Shown: positions 33,827 through 43,644 of the stretch, one piece after another
Layout: each line of letters begins with the position of its first letter
Numbering within the stretch: position 1 is the first letter of the stretch
Origin: Acholoe squamosa
Lineage: Eukaryota; Annelida; Polychaeta; Phyllodocida; Polynoidae
Direction of reading: 5' to 3'
NCBI GenBank assembly: GCA_949317995.1
Contig: OX439044.1
Coordinates: 16,186,141-16,250,140, forward strand
Length of the DNA: 64,000 bases
Program-made: the position numbers and the translations under genes
The notes under the pieces: generated by a model
What the model saw: the letters and a program-made list of their open reading frames with translations, nothing else
Told to the model about the DNA's origin: nothing
Databases searched by the model: none

Positions 33827-35929
33827 CTACTCCATGGCCAGCTCCGCTTCTCCTTCTACAGCCACCTTCAGAGAGTCGAAGTGCACTATCCGGGTTGTCC
33901 TCTCCTTCTTAATGCGGTAGACTGCCTCCCCTATCCTCCCCACCACCTCCCAGGGTCCCGTCCAGTAACTTTGCAGTTTGGGGGACAACCCTCTTTTCTT
34001 TAGGGGATGATAGTAGAAGACCTTCTCTCCTACCCCTATCTCCCCCGCCTTAGCTCGAGCGTCGTAGTTGCGTCTCTGCCTCTCCACCGACTTCCCCAAA
34101 GTTTCTCTGGCTACTTGATAGGCTTTGGTCATGAAGAGTTGCAGCTCCGCCGGGTAACCCCCCTCCCCTCTTGGTTGGGCCAACGGGTATATCAGGTCCA
34201 GGGGCACCACTGTCTCCCTACCCAACATCATGGCGTTAGGCGACAGCCCGGTGGTTGAGTGTGCCAAGGAGCGATAAGCTGCCATAACAAATGGGAGCTG
34301 CCTGTCCCAGTCTCGTTGATCTGAGGCTACCACTGTTGCCAATAGCATCTCAATGGTCCTGTTGGCTCTCTCCACCATCCCATCACTTTGTGGGCAGAAG
34401 GTACAGGTCCTGGTTTGGCGCACTCCCAGCAGGGCGATGATTTCTCTGAATAGCCCCGACTGGAAGTTCTTCCCTTGGTCGGTGTGGATCTCCTTCGGCG
34501 CCCCCAGCCGACAGACGAACTCCTCCACGAACTTCCGAGCTACCGTTGGTGCCTCCTGATTAGGAATAGCATACGCCTCCGCCCACTTGGTGAAGTAATC
34601 CGCCGCCACTAGGATGAACCGGTTCCCCGCACTAGACGGTGGCAGGGGACCCATTACGTCCAGTGCCATCCTCTGAAGGGGCAGCCCGGCCCTTACATGC
34701 CCCATGTTAGCCCTGTGTGGGGCCGGTGGAGGCTTCCTCCGGGCACAGGGTTCACACTGAGAGCACCACAGGATTACGTCCCGCCGAAAGTCAGGCCAAT
34801 AATATCCCCCCTGCAGGCGGCGTAACGTCCTATTCTGACCCAGGTGGCCCGCCAACGGTTCCCCGTGCACCGTCCTCAGCACCTCCTCTCTTTCACCGGC
34901 GGGGACCGCGATTTGGAAACACCTTTGCCCTGCTCGCGTCTCCCACCAACGCCCTAGAACCCCTTTTTCTTTGGTTAGCCGGCCTAGCTGTGCAAACCAG
35001 GCCCTAGTTTCATAGTCCCAGCCTCGGCGCTCACTCTCATCAGGTAAGTCATTGGTAGCCATCCATCCTGCAACTTTACTAATCATTTTGTCTTTCTTTT
35101 GCAGCTCCTCCCAGGATTCGGCCGCTGGAACATCAGGACCCTCCACCGTCGGCGTATCCACCCCCGCCCGCGCAGACCGTTGTGATCGCGTTACTACCCG
35201 GCAGAATGTGGCCTCTTCCTCCTCCTCCCTCCCACACTGGGAGCAGGGTCGCCGGGAGAGACCATCCGCGTTCCCATGGAGCCTCCCCGGACGGTGGTGG
35301 ATGATAATGTCGTATGTGCTGATTATCTGAAGCCACCTGGCTAGTTGCCCCTCCGGTTCTTTGAAGTCTAGCAGCCACCTAAGAGAGGCATGGTCGGTTC
35401 TAACCACCACAGGCCGCCCCACCAGATAATGACGGAATTTCCGGAGCCCAAAAACAATGGCCAGCAGTTCCCTTCGTGTCACACAGTAATTTCTCTCGGG
35501 TTTAGTTAGGGTGCGGCTGCCGTACGCTAGGACCCTTTCACCGCCCTCCTGCTCCTGACCTAGCACCACCCCCAGCCCTGTATCACTGGCGTCGGTGTCC
35601 ATGACCAGCTGGCCATCAGGTCGGGGAAAAGCCAAGATGGGGGCCTTGGTTAGTCGGTCCTTTAGCTTTGCGAAGGCCTCCTCACAGTCGGGGGTCCACT
35701 TGAACGTCCTGCCCTTCTCCGCTAGAGCGCTCAAAGGCTTTGCTATGGAGGAGAATTCGGGTACAAACGCCCTGTAATATCCTTCTAGTCCCAGGAAGCT
35801 GCGGACCTCCGACACTCCCGTCGGCGTGGGCCAGGACTCCACAGCTTCTATCTTCTCCGGGTCAGTGTAACCCCCGCTTGACTCACTACGTGGCCCAGAA
35901 AAAGGACTCTCCGCCGCGCCAATTGACAC
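33827..35929 (-). CDS. Gypsy pol, part 3: RT end, RNase H, integrase
   Basis: A frame of 700 codons. The start at 35929 is only where the frame opens. It continues the RT connection (TDPEKIEAVESWP, FLGLEGYYRAF). RNase H: D111 and D113 in MDTDAS, E154 in RREL, D179 in RTDH, D222 in NADG. Integrase zinc site: H355-x6-H362 and C392-x2-C395. Catalytic core: D424, D484 and E520 (35 residues between the last two). A C-terminal basic region follows and it stops at TAG 33827-33829. Catalytic residues all look present. RT-RNase H-integrase order is Ty3/gypsy type. Confidence 0.9.
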   Translation of the reverse strand: MSIGAAESPFSGPRSESSGGYTDPEKIEAVESWPTPTGVSEVRSFLGLEGYYRAFVPEFSSIAKPLSALAEKGRTFKWTPDCEEAFAKLKDRLTKAPILAFPRPDGQLVMDTDASDTGLGVVLGQEQEGGERVLAYGSRTLTKPERNYCVTRRELLAIVFGLRKFRHYLVGRPVVVRTDHASLRWLLDFKEPEGQLARWLQIISTYDIIIHHRPGRLHGNADGLSRRPCSQCGREEEEEATFCRVVTRSQRSARAGVDTPTVEGPDVPAAESWEELQKKDKMISKVAGWMATNDLPDESERRGWDYETRAWFAQLGRLTKEKGVLGRWWETRAGQRCFQIAVPAGEREEVLRTVHGEPLAGHLGQNRTLRRLQGGYYWPDFRRDVILWCSQCEPCARRKPPPAPHRANMGHVRAGLPLQRMALDVMGPLPPSSAGNRFILVAADYFTKWAEAYAIPNQEAPTVARKFVEEFVCRLGAPKEIHTDQGKNFQSGLFREIIALLGVRQTRTCTFCPQSDGMVERANRTIEMLLATVVASDQRDWDRQLPFVMAAYRSLAHSTTGLSPNAMMLGRETVVPLDLIYPLAQPRGEGGYPAELQLFMTKAYQVARETLGKSVERQRRNYDARAKAGEIGVGEKVFYYHPLKKRGLSPKLQSYWTGPWEVVGRIGEAVYRIKKERTTRIVHFDSLKVAVEGEAELAME

Positions 35930-36042
35930 TTAGAAGGTTTAATCTTGAGCCCCGCCCCTTCCAGTCTCTCCAACACTTCCCCCAATCGGTGCAGGTGTTC
36001 ACTGAAGGTGGTATCTGGGGGCATTCCAGGTGGGAATGTCAT
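35848..36042 (-). CDS. Gypsy pol, part 2: RT thumb segment in a shifted frame
   Basis: The stretch between the YLDD box and the connection domain (SEHLHRLGEVLERL, IKPSKCQLARR, VLFLGHVVSQAG) is in a different frame from the parts before and after it. The shifts lie near 36035, just after the YLDDI codons, and near 35870, at a run of five G. They compensate each other. Either this copy is inactivated in RT or the consensus has two indel errors. Confidence 0.8.
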   Translation of the reverse strand: MTFPPGMPPDTTFSEHLHRLGEVLERLEGAGLKIKPSKCQLARRRVLFLGHVVSQAGVTLTRRR

Positions 36043-37480
36043 CCAGGTAGACTAAGCAGGTTCTCCATTGGAGGCCACGCATGGCTACTTCCATAACACG
36101 CTCAAAGGTGCCGGGAGCGTTACAGAGACCAAAGGGCATTCTCCTAAATTGGTACAAGCCTCGGTGGGTAGAGATGGCTGTCTTTTCTCGGTCCTCCTCC
36201 TCTATATCCAATTGCCAATAACCACTGGCTAGATCCATGGAGGAAAACCAGGCCGCTCTGGCCATGGTGTCGAGGCAATCCTCCACCCGGGGAAGAGGAT
36301 AGGCATCCTTCACTGTGGCAGCGTTTAATTTCCTATAATCGACGCAAAATCTCATAGTCCCATCTTTCTTCTTTACCAGCACAACGGGTGAGGCCCACGG
36401 ACTGATAGATTCTTCTATTATCTCCGCCTCCAGCATCTTGTCCACTTCTTCTCCGACCAACTCCCGTCTGTGAGGGGCTAACTGCCTGGGAGGCTGTTTT
36501 ATCGGGGGGTGGCTGCCGGTATCAATGCGGTGCTTGGCGAGCGTGGAATGGCCTCTGTCGTCTTTTCCCACCTGGAATGCCCCCAGATACCTCTGGAGCA
36601 GCTCCGCCAACTCCCTCCGGCGGTGAGGCTCAGTGCCCTCTACCAAATCAGCTATTACCGTCTCCTTCTCCGACTCCCCTGGACCCTCTACCATTCTACA
36701 CCACTGTCCTCCTCCTTGGGCATGTTTCCTCTGGTCTATTCTTTGTAAGGCTCCCAGTGTCATCTCCCGGTAGATGATGACTGGCTCCCTTCCGGGGTTG
36801 AGGACCCTAACCCACGCCTCCCCTTTTTGCGGTCGCAACAGACTCCGCCCTACCAGAAATGGCGGTTCTCCTTTATGGCCAGCCAGGCCCTCTACCAGCC
36901 CTTCCTCCCCCTCGTCCCACGGCCCGTCCACCGCCCCTTCCAGTATGGTTTCTTCTCCGGCGGCGAGGACTGCAGCTCTCACACTCACAATGCGGCAGAG
37001 GTGGTCTTCCTTAGTCCATACTAACCGTTCCCTGGCCACGTCAATCACCATACCATTATCTCGGAGGAAGGCAGCCCCCAGTATCCCTTCCGTGCCTATG
37101 TCACCGATGACGAAGACGACCTCCGTCGCCCTTCCCCCCAGCGTCAGTTGTGTAGAAATTTCCCCTTTTAGTGCCATGGGCCTGCCATCCACCGCATACA
37201 CAGTTTCCCTGGTGGGTCTTTCTCTCCCTTTTCTTCCGTGCCTGTGCCACCATCCTTCGGAGAGTAGGTTAAGCGATGCCCCGGTATCCACCAGTAGTTG
37301 CACCGACGCCCCTTCAAGCTCCCCTTCTACTATCAATCCGCCTCCGCCTCTCTCCTTCCTTCCCTGTACTATATTACGGGGGCCATGTTCACCGACCTGT
37401 ACCCGGCCCTGGGTAGAGGTCGATATTAGTTTTCCGCCGGCGCTCCTTCCCTCTTCTGTACGGGCCTGTCTTCGCCCCTC
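35999..37480 (-). CDS. Gypsy pol, part 1: protease and reverse transcriptase fingers/palm
   Basis: This frame is -1 relative to gag and overlaps its end by about 55 nt (open from 37480). Residues below count from 37336. Protease has DTGAS (D17) and a downstream ILGAAFL. RT has SPWASPVVLVKKKDG, RFCVDYRKLN, SSMDLASGYWQ, MPFGLCNAPGTF and YLDD (430-433). Gag-Pol is probably made by -1 frameshifting. G-GAA-AAC sits right before the gag stop but is not a standard slippery heptamer. Confidence 0.9.
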   Translation of the reverse strand, partial: EGRRQARTEEGRSAGGKLISTSTQGRVQVGEHGPRNIVQGRKERGGGGLIVEGELEGASVQLLVDTGASLNLLSEGWWHRHGRKGRERPTRETVYAVDGRPMALKGEISTQLTLGGRATEVVFVIGDIGTEGILGAAFLRDNGMVIDVARERLVWTKEDHLCRIVSVRAAVLAAGEETILEGAVDGPWDEGEEGLVEGLAGHKGEPPFLVGRSLLRPQKGEAWVRVLNPGREPVIIYREMTLGALQRIDQRKHAQGGGQWCRMVEGPGESEKETVIADLVEGTEPHRRRELAELLQRYLGAFQVGKDDRGHSTLAKHRIDTGSHPPIKQPPRQLAPHRRELVGEEVDKMLEAEIIEESISPWASPVVLVKKKDGTMRFCVDYRKLNAATVKDAYPLPRVEDCLDTMARAAWFSSMDLASGYWQLDIEEEDREKTAISTHRGLYQFRRMPFGLCNAPGTFERVMEVAMRGLQWRTCLVYLDDIPTWNAPRYHLQ

Positions 37481-38529
37481 CTACTCCTAAGGGGGCACTC
37501 CCTTTTGAAGTGACCCTCCTGCCCGCAGCCAAAGCAGGCTGTACTGCTCTTCTTCTTCCTTTCCTCCGGAGGGGCCTGCCCCAGCTTCTTTACTAATTGC
37601 TCCACTAATTCAGCCATCCGATCCATTTTGTCGGTGTTAGTCTTAAGATGTTCATTGACTGACGCGTCGGCCGCCCTCATCTTGTTGTGATTAGCCTGCT
37701 CCACCGCCAGATAAGCCTCGGCTCCGACGGCCGTCATCACCGCCATTTGTAAGTCCTTTGGCTGGGACTGGTAGACCCACTGCCTCAGGGGATTACTCAG
37801 GCAGAGTAAAAACCTGTCCAGTGCCAATGTGTCGGTCGTACGGGCGTCAGCCTCCGGGTAGGCTAGCCGTGTATACTTCATCAAGTCCTCTTGGAGTTCC
37901 TGTAACCCCTCCCCCGGCCTCCTAGTCCTTGTCCGGAGAACCGCCTTATACGTCTCCTCCTGGTTAGTGGGCTCGAACCTCTCCACTAGGGCCCTCCGAA
38001 GTTCGGCATAACCCTCTTCCGTGGCCGGTTTCCGCCCAGTCAACAGACGACGTGCCGCCCCCGTCAAGCTCAGGCCCAAAAACATTCCTGCCTCTGCCGG
38101 ACTCCAACCGTTGACTTTGACGCATAGATCAAAATGGTTAAGGTAATCAGCCAAGTCCGTTGTACCGTCATATTTAGTGGGCTTCACAACAGGTTTACCT
38201 TTGGAACCTCCTTCCCCGTCAGCTCCCCCATTTCCTCTCAACTTCTCCAACGGCTTCCAACTTCCTTCTCCGCCAAGGCCCTCTACCAGCGGTGCCCTGG
38301 ACGCCATCTCACCCTTCCTGTCCAAGTTTCTCACCTCCTCCTTCAATGTTTTCGGTAGGTGTCCTCTCTGTTTATCCTGTTTACATAACAGCTCCTCCGC
38401 CGGCCTATCTGTTCCTTTACGTCTGATAGTTACTTCCTCGTCCACTACTTCCAAGAGTGTTCCTCTCACCCCTAGTGCCTCCACCCCTTCCAGATCACCA
38501 AAGTCCGGTTCCTCTATCAACGGATCCAT
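37426..38529 (-). CDS. Gypsy gag
   Basis: 367 residues from ATG 38529, only 37 nt downstream of the LTR end. The central capsid-like region (YLNHFDLCVKVNGW, FLGLSLTGAARRLL, ERFEPTN) matches the retrotransposon gag pattern. A single CCHC zinc knuckle (CFGCGQEGHFKREC) lies near residue 335, followed by a basic tail. Structural protein that packages the RNA. Stop TAA at 37426-37428. Confidence 0.9.
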   Translation of the reverse strand: MDPLIEEPDFGDLEGVEALGVRGTLLEVVDEEVTIRRKGTDRPAEELLCKQDKQRGHLPKTLKEEVRNLDRKGEMASRAPLVEGLGGEGSWKPLEKLRGNGGADGEGGSKGKPVVKPTKYDGTTDLADYLNHFDLCVKVNGWSPAEAGMFLGLSLTGAARRLLTGRKPATEEGYAELRRALVERFEPTNQEETYKAVLRTRTRRPGEGLQELQEDLMKYTRLAYPEADARTTDTLALDRFLLCLSNPLRQWVYQSQPKDLQMAVMTAVGAEAYLAVEQANHNKMRAADASVNEHLKTNTDKMDRMAELVEQLVKKLGQAPPEERKKKSSTACFGCGQEGHFKRECPLRSRRGEDRPVQKREGAPAEN

Positions 38530-38548
38530 TTTCTTGTGCGTGGGCTCG

Positions 38549-38565
38549 AACCACCGCTGTCACCA
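38549..38565 (-). other. Primer-binding site
   Basis: One base after the 5' LTR the minus strand reads TGGTGACAGCGGTGGTTCGA. TGG plus the following bases resembles the complement of a leucine tRNA 3' end (acceptor stem and T-arm), though with differences. Primer identity is an inference. Confidence 0.6.
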
Positions 38566-38566
38566 A

Positions 38567-38960
38567 TGTAGCGCTCCGAACCCCTGTTGTCTTTGCTCTA
38601 TGAAAAGGACCACGAAGACTCCGTCAACTAGGATATCAACACTGTTTATTGCCTGGCTTCTGGCCACACCATCTAATCCGTCGGTGAATATCGCCTCTCC
38701 GTATTTACGCTTGGGGGTAAGCCTTGCTATGTGTCTCGACCAGCGCGTAACCCGGACTGCCTGTCGGAGAAACACAACCACTATATATACGCTTACCATT
38801 TCACCGACGCTGGCACCGTTTGGCGCGGTGCCAGCGCCGGGAAACACTCCCCCGAGCACCGCCAGGGTTGCTCGCTCCTAACGTGACTCCGGGATCGGCG
38901 GGTTCCACGCCCCCATGCCAGGATGGTTTCGCTTCCACCGCCTCCCCCTCGGTCTACGCC

Positions 38961-38963
<3 letters not shown>
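38567..38963 (-). repeat. 5' LTR of the gypsy element
   Basis: 397 bp with TG...CA termini, matching 28974-29365 apart from a 5-base indel. It drives transcription leftward. Confidence 0.95.
38645..38790 (-). promoter_or_regulatory. LTR promoter and poly(A) signals
   Basis: On the minus strand a TATA box (GTATATATAG) lies at 38782-38790, and AATAAA at 38645-38650 about 135 nt downstream. This is the usual U3-R arrangement, with a start expected near 38755. The start is predicted from spacing only. Confidence 0.5.

Positions 38964-39014
<51 letters not shown>
38964..39014. repeat. (TA)n microsatellite, target of the gypsy insertion
   Basis: A TA run of about 50 bp abuts the 5' LTR. A shorter TA run ends at 28973 on the other side, so the element landed inside a TA tract. 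Confidence 0.9.
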
Positions 39015-39017
<3 letters not shown>

Positions 39018-39315
39018 TAAACCTAGATCGATCCTTTCCAATACCACATCAACGCTGAGCACTAGTTTAAAAACAAACACTAAATCATCCCGATCGAACC
39101 ACCAGAGCTTATATCCTGTACCATATCTATACCCATACAATATCACCCACCCGTAGCCACTATGTATACATGGACAAATACACATATCTGCAAACTAGTA
39201 GATAGAGTGAATGGGATTTTGTCCATTTTTGGAGATGTAGTAGTGCGTTTCCTCTAGGAGGTAATGAATTGGTCCCCTAGCAGTATAAGGAAATGTGGCT
39301 CATACACAGGCTTAC

Positions 39316-39459
39316 CACTAGAGACATGGCCGACGTCATTCCGCGTGGTATAGATGGCAGCCCCAGGCGGTGACGTCACGGTCGACGACACAATATTGAG
39401 CAAGTCGTCATATGACGTCACGAATGACTGACTGGAGTGGATGAAATATGGCACCGTCT
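39316..39459 (-). CDS. GFR-alpha-like gene, visible exon 4 (linker)
   Basis: A 144-nt exon with a strong acceptor (GCTGGTCTTGCAG) and donor (CTAGTG/GTAAGC), phase 1 on both sides. The 48 residues are Ser/Thr/Val-rich without cysteine (SSQSFVTSYDDLLNIVSSTV), so this is a spacer between GFR domains 2 and 3. The upstream intronic frame mimics a signal peptide, but the acceptor falls inside it. Confidence 0.65.
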
Positions 39460-41580
39460 CTGCAAGACCAGCAAATAGCACAAATAGCAAAACCTATTGG
39501 TATAACAGGGAGAATTGTTTGTTTTTATTTTTTTAAAGTTGGCTCATAAAATGGTGAAGAAATCAAGGTCTAGATATTGTACCTACAGAAATTACACTAT
39601 CAGATCTCCAAAGATAACATACTAACCATCATTACCCTTAACAAAATATCACAATATGTAATTATCTGAACAATAAAGATGCAGATTTTCAAAATTCATT
39701 CGCGATTACATGTATTGCACTGAATAATAAGCTGGTGATCAGGTTTGAAATTGCATTGGCAACCATTAATGAAGGCTATAGTAGGCACATTGAGTCACTA
39801 CTAGTGTGTAAACCCCCTGGCGGCCTGCCTGTGTAATGGCCACTGGGGGAGCTATGTAAAATGGCAATCAACACTGTACATTGACTCATTATGAGAGAGA
39901 CCCGGATGGACCATCTCGTCACGTGATCAGCTCAAGAAAAGGCGAGAGCTGCAAACGAGGCTAGGGAGGGCTGTGATAGTAATGGCGGCCTCTGGTGGTT
40001 GCTAGATGGACAGTTGGAGGGCAGCAAGGCGAGATTCAAAGCAAATAGGACTCTGCTTGTGCTGGGAGTGGATTGGCCAGCAATTGAGGTCTGAGAAGGG
40101 AGTTGTCGGCCTAGTGGGGGTTGCTGGAAGGTCTCCCTAGTTCTCTGTCAGTCGAAAGGCGTCCGCCAAGTGTCAGCCGGAATGGGGATATTTGTGGGCA
40201 GACAAACCACCACCCCAAGACGCCATTTAATGTGGCACCGGAACCCTGGAGGTCTTAATATGCCTTACAGAGAGGGCAGGAGGAGGGGAGAAGGAAGGGG
40301 TGGACGCATCTATAGTGGGTTATATAGGACGAGTATAGTGGAGGGGTGGGGTATGGGTGGTCAGGGTATATCATGGAGCACCAGGACGGTATAGAGGAAA
40401 GCTTGGGGCCAGCAGGAAATCATTAACAATCGATAGGAAAGGGACCTCAGCAGAACCAACAGGCGAATAGGTCCCTTCACCCCTGTTACCGCAGCAGCCA
40501 TGCACGTGGAACAGTACACCATCGCTTATGGAATCTGGGCCGCTTATAAGGCGATAGGTGGCGGGTAGTGGGTGTAGGACGTGAATGGCGGCGGCATATT
40601 GGCCATATATATACTAGGTAGCGGAGCAGGTAGATCGATGGATGTCGCTGTGGGGTAGGGTGGTTTAGATAATGGGGGTGCCCCGAGCCCTCCCCCACCC
40701 CCACTCCTCTCTGAAAGCGTATCGGTGTCTGAACACATTACACATTGTGTCCTTAGCCCTTGTCGCCCTAGGTGTAAATTGCCCGCTATTTTATTGAATT
40801 ACAAGGCAGTGCCAGCACAGGGAGGAAGCAGGCAGCGGCGCTGCGTCCATAATCACTTCAATTTGATAGGGGCTGTGTAATTCAGACATTAAAGACGCGC
40901 TCTGCTCCTAATAGGCTGCCAAAACTGATGCTGGGTGAATCGACCAATGTGATCGGCTAATCTGCAAACATGATTGTCGTGAGAAATAAAACTCCCAACG
41001 CCAACATGGTAAAAATAGAATGGGTTCCCTTCTCTGGAGGACTGTGTATTGCAAAGGGATGCTGAAGTAGCATGTCCTTTGAGGCTGATGAGCGTTATTC
41101 TACCCAATTTAAGACAATTGTCATTGACTCGACATTTCGCTGTATTTATAAAGGATCTGTATTGGATGACAACAAGCTGCATGAGGAGGTGAATTCAAGG
41201 TGATTCTTAGAAATCCAACAAGAAGGAACCATAATTCCTTTCATATTATACCCTGACCTTAATTGGCATTTAACATGATATATATATATATATATTCTAT
41301 GGGACAATGGAATTCCATCCATCATTACCTTTTCAAACTGTGCAACAAGATATTGGCAACTGCAAAGTGCCGTTATACAGCTATTTTAGGTCCTTATCCT
41401 TTTACTGTTGGAGACATAATTATTTCATTTTGCGACGTGGTCGTGCAATGAAGCTACTGATATAAAATGAAGCCAATTTCGCTCTCTTCATGCGTTTTAC
41501 GCTTTTCCTATCATTCATGAGGCAGTCTTCACGAGAGAGTGCACAGCTTCTCTTGTAAATGCAGATAACGGAGTCATCAT
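39460..41580 (-). other. Intron sequence, nothing firm
   Basis: Contains G-rich stretches near 40.0-40.7 kb and a short (TA)n run at 41276-41293. No exon was found. Confidence 0.45.
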
Positions 41581-41848
41581 TTTTTAACAACAGAGGGGGG
41601 GGGGGGGGTTGATGGGGGGGGGGCAGAATTATTTTACCCCTTTACCAGGGCAGTCAGAATAATTTCACCTATTTTCAGTGAAAAAGCCCGCGTGTTACTA
41701 AAGGTTAAAAGGGCATATTCGCACGTGATTTTCGGCCCTTTGGGGGCGAGGTCAAAAAATTTTTGACCCCTCGAGACAGGGGGGGGGCAAAACTTTTTTC
41801 GCACGTCTGCGTGCAAACCCACCAGCCCCCTCCCCCTGTTGTTAAAAA
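41581..41848. repeat. 268-bp TIR element with G-run ends
   Basis: Left TTTTTAACAACAGAGGGGGG and right CCCCCTGTTGTTAAAAA are inverted repeats. Long G runs (11-12) follow the left end. Confidence 0.65.
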
Positions 41849-41997
41849 TCGATCACTCCCTTATACCACGACAGAACATACACAACCACACAAAACCACA
41901 CCATGCAATTTTCCACCCTGTATTTCACTGAATTAAAATGGTAGAACACAGATAAATCACGCCATGCTCATTAGCTCTTACAGAAACATCTTCTTAC

Positions 41998-42134
41998 CTA
42001 AGCAGGTGTTGTTGGCCAGGCGGTACTGAATTCTCTCACACTTCTTCTGAGGCCGATACTTAGTGACATATTTACAGTGGCACTCGAATATTCCTGTGTT
42101 TTTCATCTCTTGGATTGCCTTAAAACAGCCTTGC
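41998..42134 (-). CDS. GFR-alpha-like gene, visible exon 3 (end of GFR domain 2)
   Basis: A 137-nt exon with acceptor TTCCTTTGCAG and donor TGCTTAG/GTAAGA, entering phase 2 and leaving phase 1. Its cysteines (GCFKAIQEM, FECHCKY, KKCERIQYRL, NNTC) complete the domain opened in exon 2. ECHC corresponds to the C-x-C of the family. Confidence 0.85.
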
Positions 42135-42361
42135 CTGCAAAGGAAAATTACCGACTCAATCGTGGCAAATCGACATTAGCCTAATCGGATTGAGATACTT
42201 TTACATCGCTGGCGTGGGCCCTGTCTCTGCCTTAACGACAGCGGGTGAAGGTTTATCCCCCCTGTATAATGTCCTTATGTGATTACCACTGGAGGACTGG
42301 GTTGGGGGAATGGTCACAACCCTTAAACAGTAGTATCGGTACAAACACTGCCGATGTATGT

Positions 42362-42466
42362 CTGGAGGGCATTTCAAAATGATAGCAATAGATCTCATTT
42401 TGAAACGCCCTGCAGGAGAACATTTCTCAATAACGCTGATTAACATTGTTAAGAAATGTCCTCCAG
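42362..42466. repeat. Two hairpin repeats of family H in tandem (B then A)
   Basis: 42362-42414 is CTGGAGGGCATTTCAAAATG facing CATTTTGAAACGCCCTGCAG. 42413-42466 is AGGAGAACATTTCTCAATAA facing GTTAAGAAATGTCCTCCAG. The two share the CAG junction. Confidence 0.7.
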
Positions 42467-42983
42467 TGATCAATGATGATAACACAAACAGTAGGAGATT
42501 TCAGTGCATATTTAGAACGAAAACGGTGTATGTCAGATCAAAGAAGGGACAGGCATGAGAAATTTAATTCAATATCGAAGTAAAAAATAAAATCATCTGC
42601 CGTATTTATCAGATTTATAATATCCAAGGTCAGGCGGGATATGTGGGTGTCAACTCACACAAAGCACGGGACTTTCCAACCATGTAACCTACAGGACATT
42701 TTCCTTTTGGTCTGTATTTATTGACGAAGCACCCATTTTATTCAATCAATTCAATCAATTTACTTCCTCTATGGATCATTAGTATACAGGTGCAATTTAC
42801 GTCATTTATTGTGGAACCTGGCTAGTGATGAAAGATGAGAATCGATCTATATGTAGAATCTATCAGACCTATAGATTGATTTGTTATCTTAATGGATAGC
42901 TAGTGAACATGAATTCCCGTGTGTGTAGCAAATAGGCTATTAAAGGCCAGTTAGCATTCAATGAAATGTCACAATTTTCAATC

Positions 42984-43226
42984 AATAGGCCAAAAAGGGT
43001 GTGAGTTCAAATTACATTGTATAGAAATGTAGGGTAGGTGGGCCGGATCTGATTCTATTTCATTCGGTCGAAAAATCACACTGAAATTGACTTATCTTTT
43101 CTGTTGCTGTGGTGACTTGCAAATGACTAAATCGACTAGAAAATTGCCCAAGAATGGCCTGAAATCAGCATATTTCTCCTTTGAATTTTGAAAAATAAAT
43201 GCGAGGGTCGGTCCTGTTAGCCTATT
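42984..43226. repeat. AATAGGC TIR element, related to 23550-23920 (weak)
   Basis: AATAGGCCAAAAAGGG at the left and AGGGTCGGTCCTGTTAGCCT at the right, with the inner word TTGTATAGAAATGTA shared with the other element. Ends are diverged. Confidence 0.4.
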
Positions 43227-43331
43227 ATAAGCTATATGCAACACACTTTTTTCGGTACTATCAGTTTTGAATGGTTGTTTGGGATCTCTCTAAAATATCC
43301 AATCATTATAATTATCTTGTTTGAAACAAAC

Positions 43332-43644
43332 CTGTCTGTGGCAACACATTCGTTTTTCTTCTTATTTTCCCGACAAAGGCGTCGAAAATCAGCGAGCGTC
43401 TGCTCGCACGAGTTGTCCACTAGACACCTTTTCCTCAGACCAATGCAGGAGATTTTCTCTTCTGGCATGTCAGTCTCATCATCGTCGTCCTCATCAAACC
43501 ATTCATCCTCATCATCGGCTGTGTAAGAGTAGGAGTGATAAGTCGGCGTCCGTTCTCGTGTAGTCATGCGTTCCCGAGAGTTGCGCCGAGGTTTGGGACG
43601 CGTTTGTTGGACATTAACAACGTAGCGGTCACCCGGAAGGACAG
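43332..43644 (-). CDS. GFR-alpha-like gene, visible exon 2 (linker and start of GFR domain 2)
   Basis: A 313-nt exon with acceptor ACTACTTTCAG and donor ACAG/GTTTGT, entering phase 1 and leaving phase 2. It begins with a basic linker (QQTRPKPRRNSRERMTTRER), then an acidic run (DDEDEWFDEDDDDETD), and then the first helix pair of a GFR domain: SCIGLRKRCLVDNSCEQTL, RLCRENKKKNEC. The charged linker between domains 1 and 2 is unusual for vertebrate GFR-alphas. Confidence 0.85.

Larger units (their letters stand above)
28974..38963 (-). mobile_element. Ty3/gypsy LTR retrotransposon with two extra ORFs
   Basis: A complete 9,990-bp element lies on the minus strand between LTRs of 392 and 397 bp. Order in transcription: 5' LTR (right), tRNA-type primer site, gag, pol (PR-RT-RH-IN), ORF3, ORF4, polypurine tract, 3' LTR (left). 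It sits in a (TA)n run with ATAT (or ATATAT) on both sides, so the duplication length is ambiguous. The LTRs differ by only one 5-base indel, so insertion is recent. The element is GC-rich against an AT-rich intron, and runs in the same direction as the host gene. Integrase after RNase H and the YLDD and DTGA motifs place it in Ty3/gypsy. The lineage is not determined. Confidence 0.95.

Noticed and set aside
30264..37490. Many long plus-strand ORFs over the gypsy element
   Set aside because: They are antisense shadows of the GC-rich pol, ORF3 and ORF4 frames, Pro/Ser-rich with no domain.
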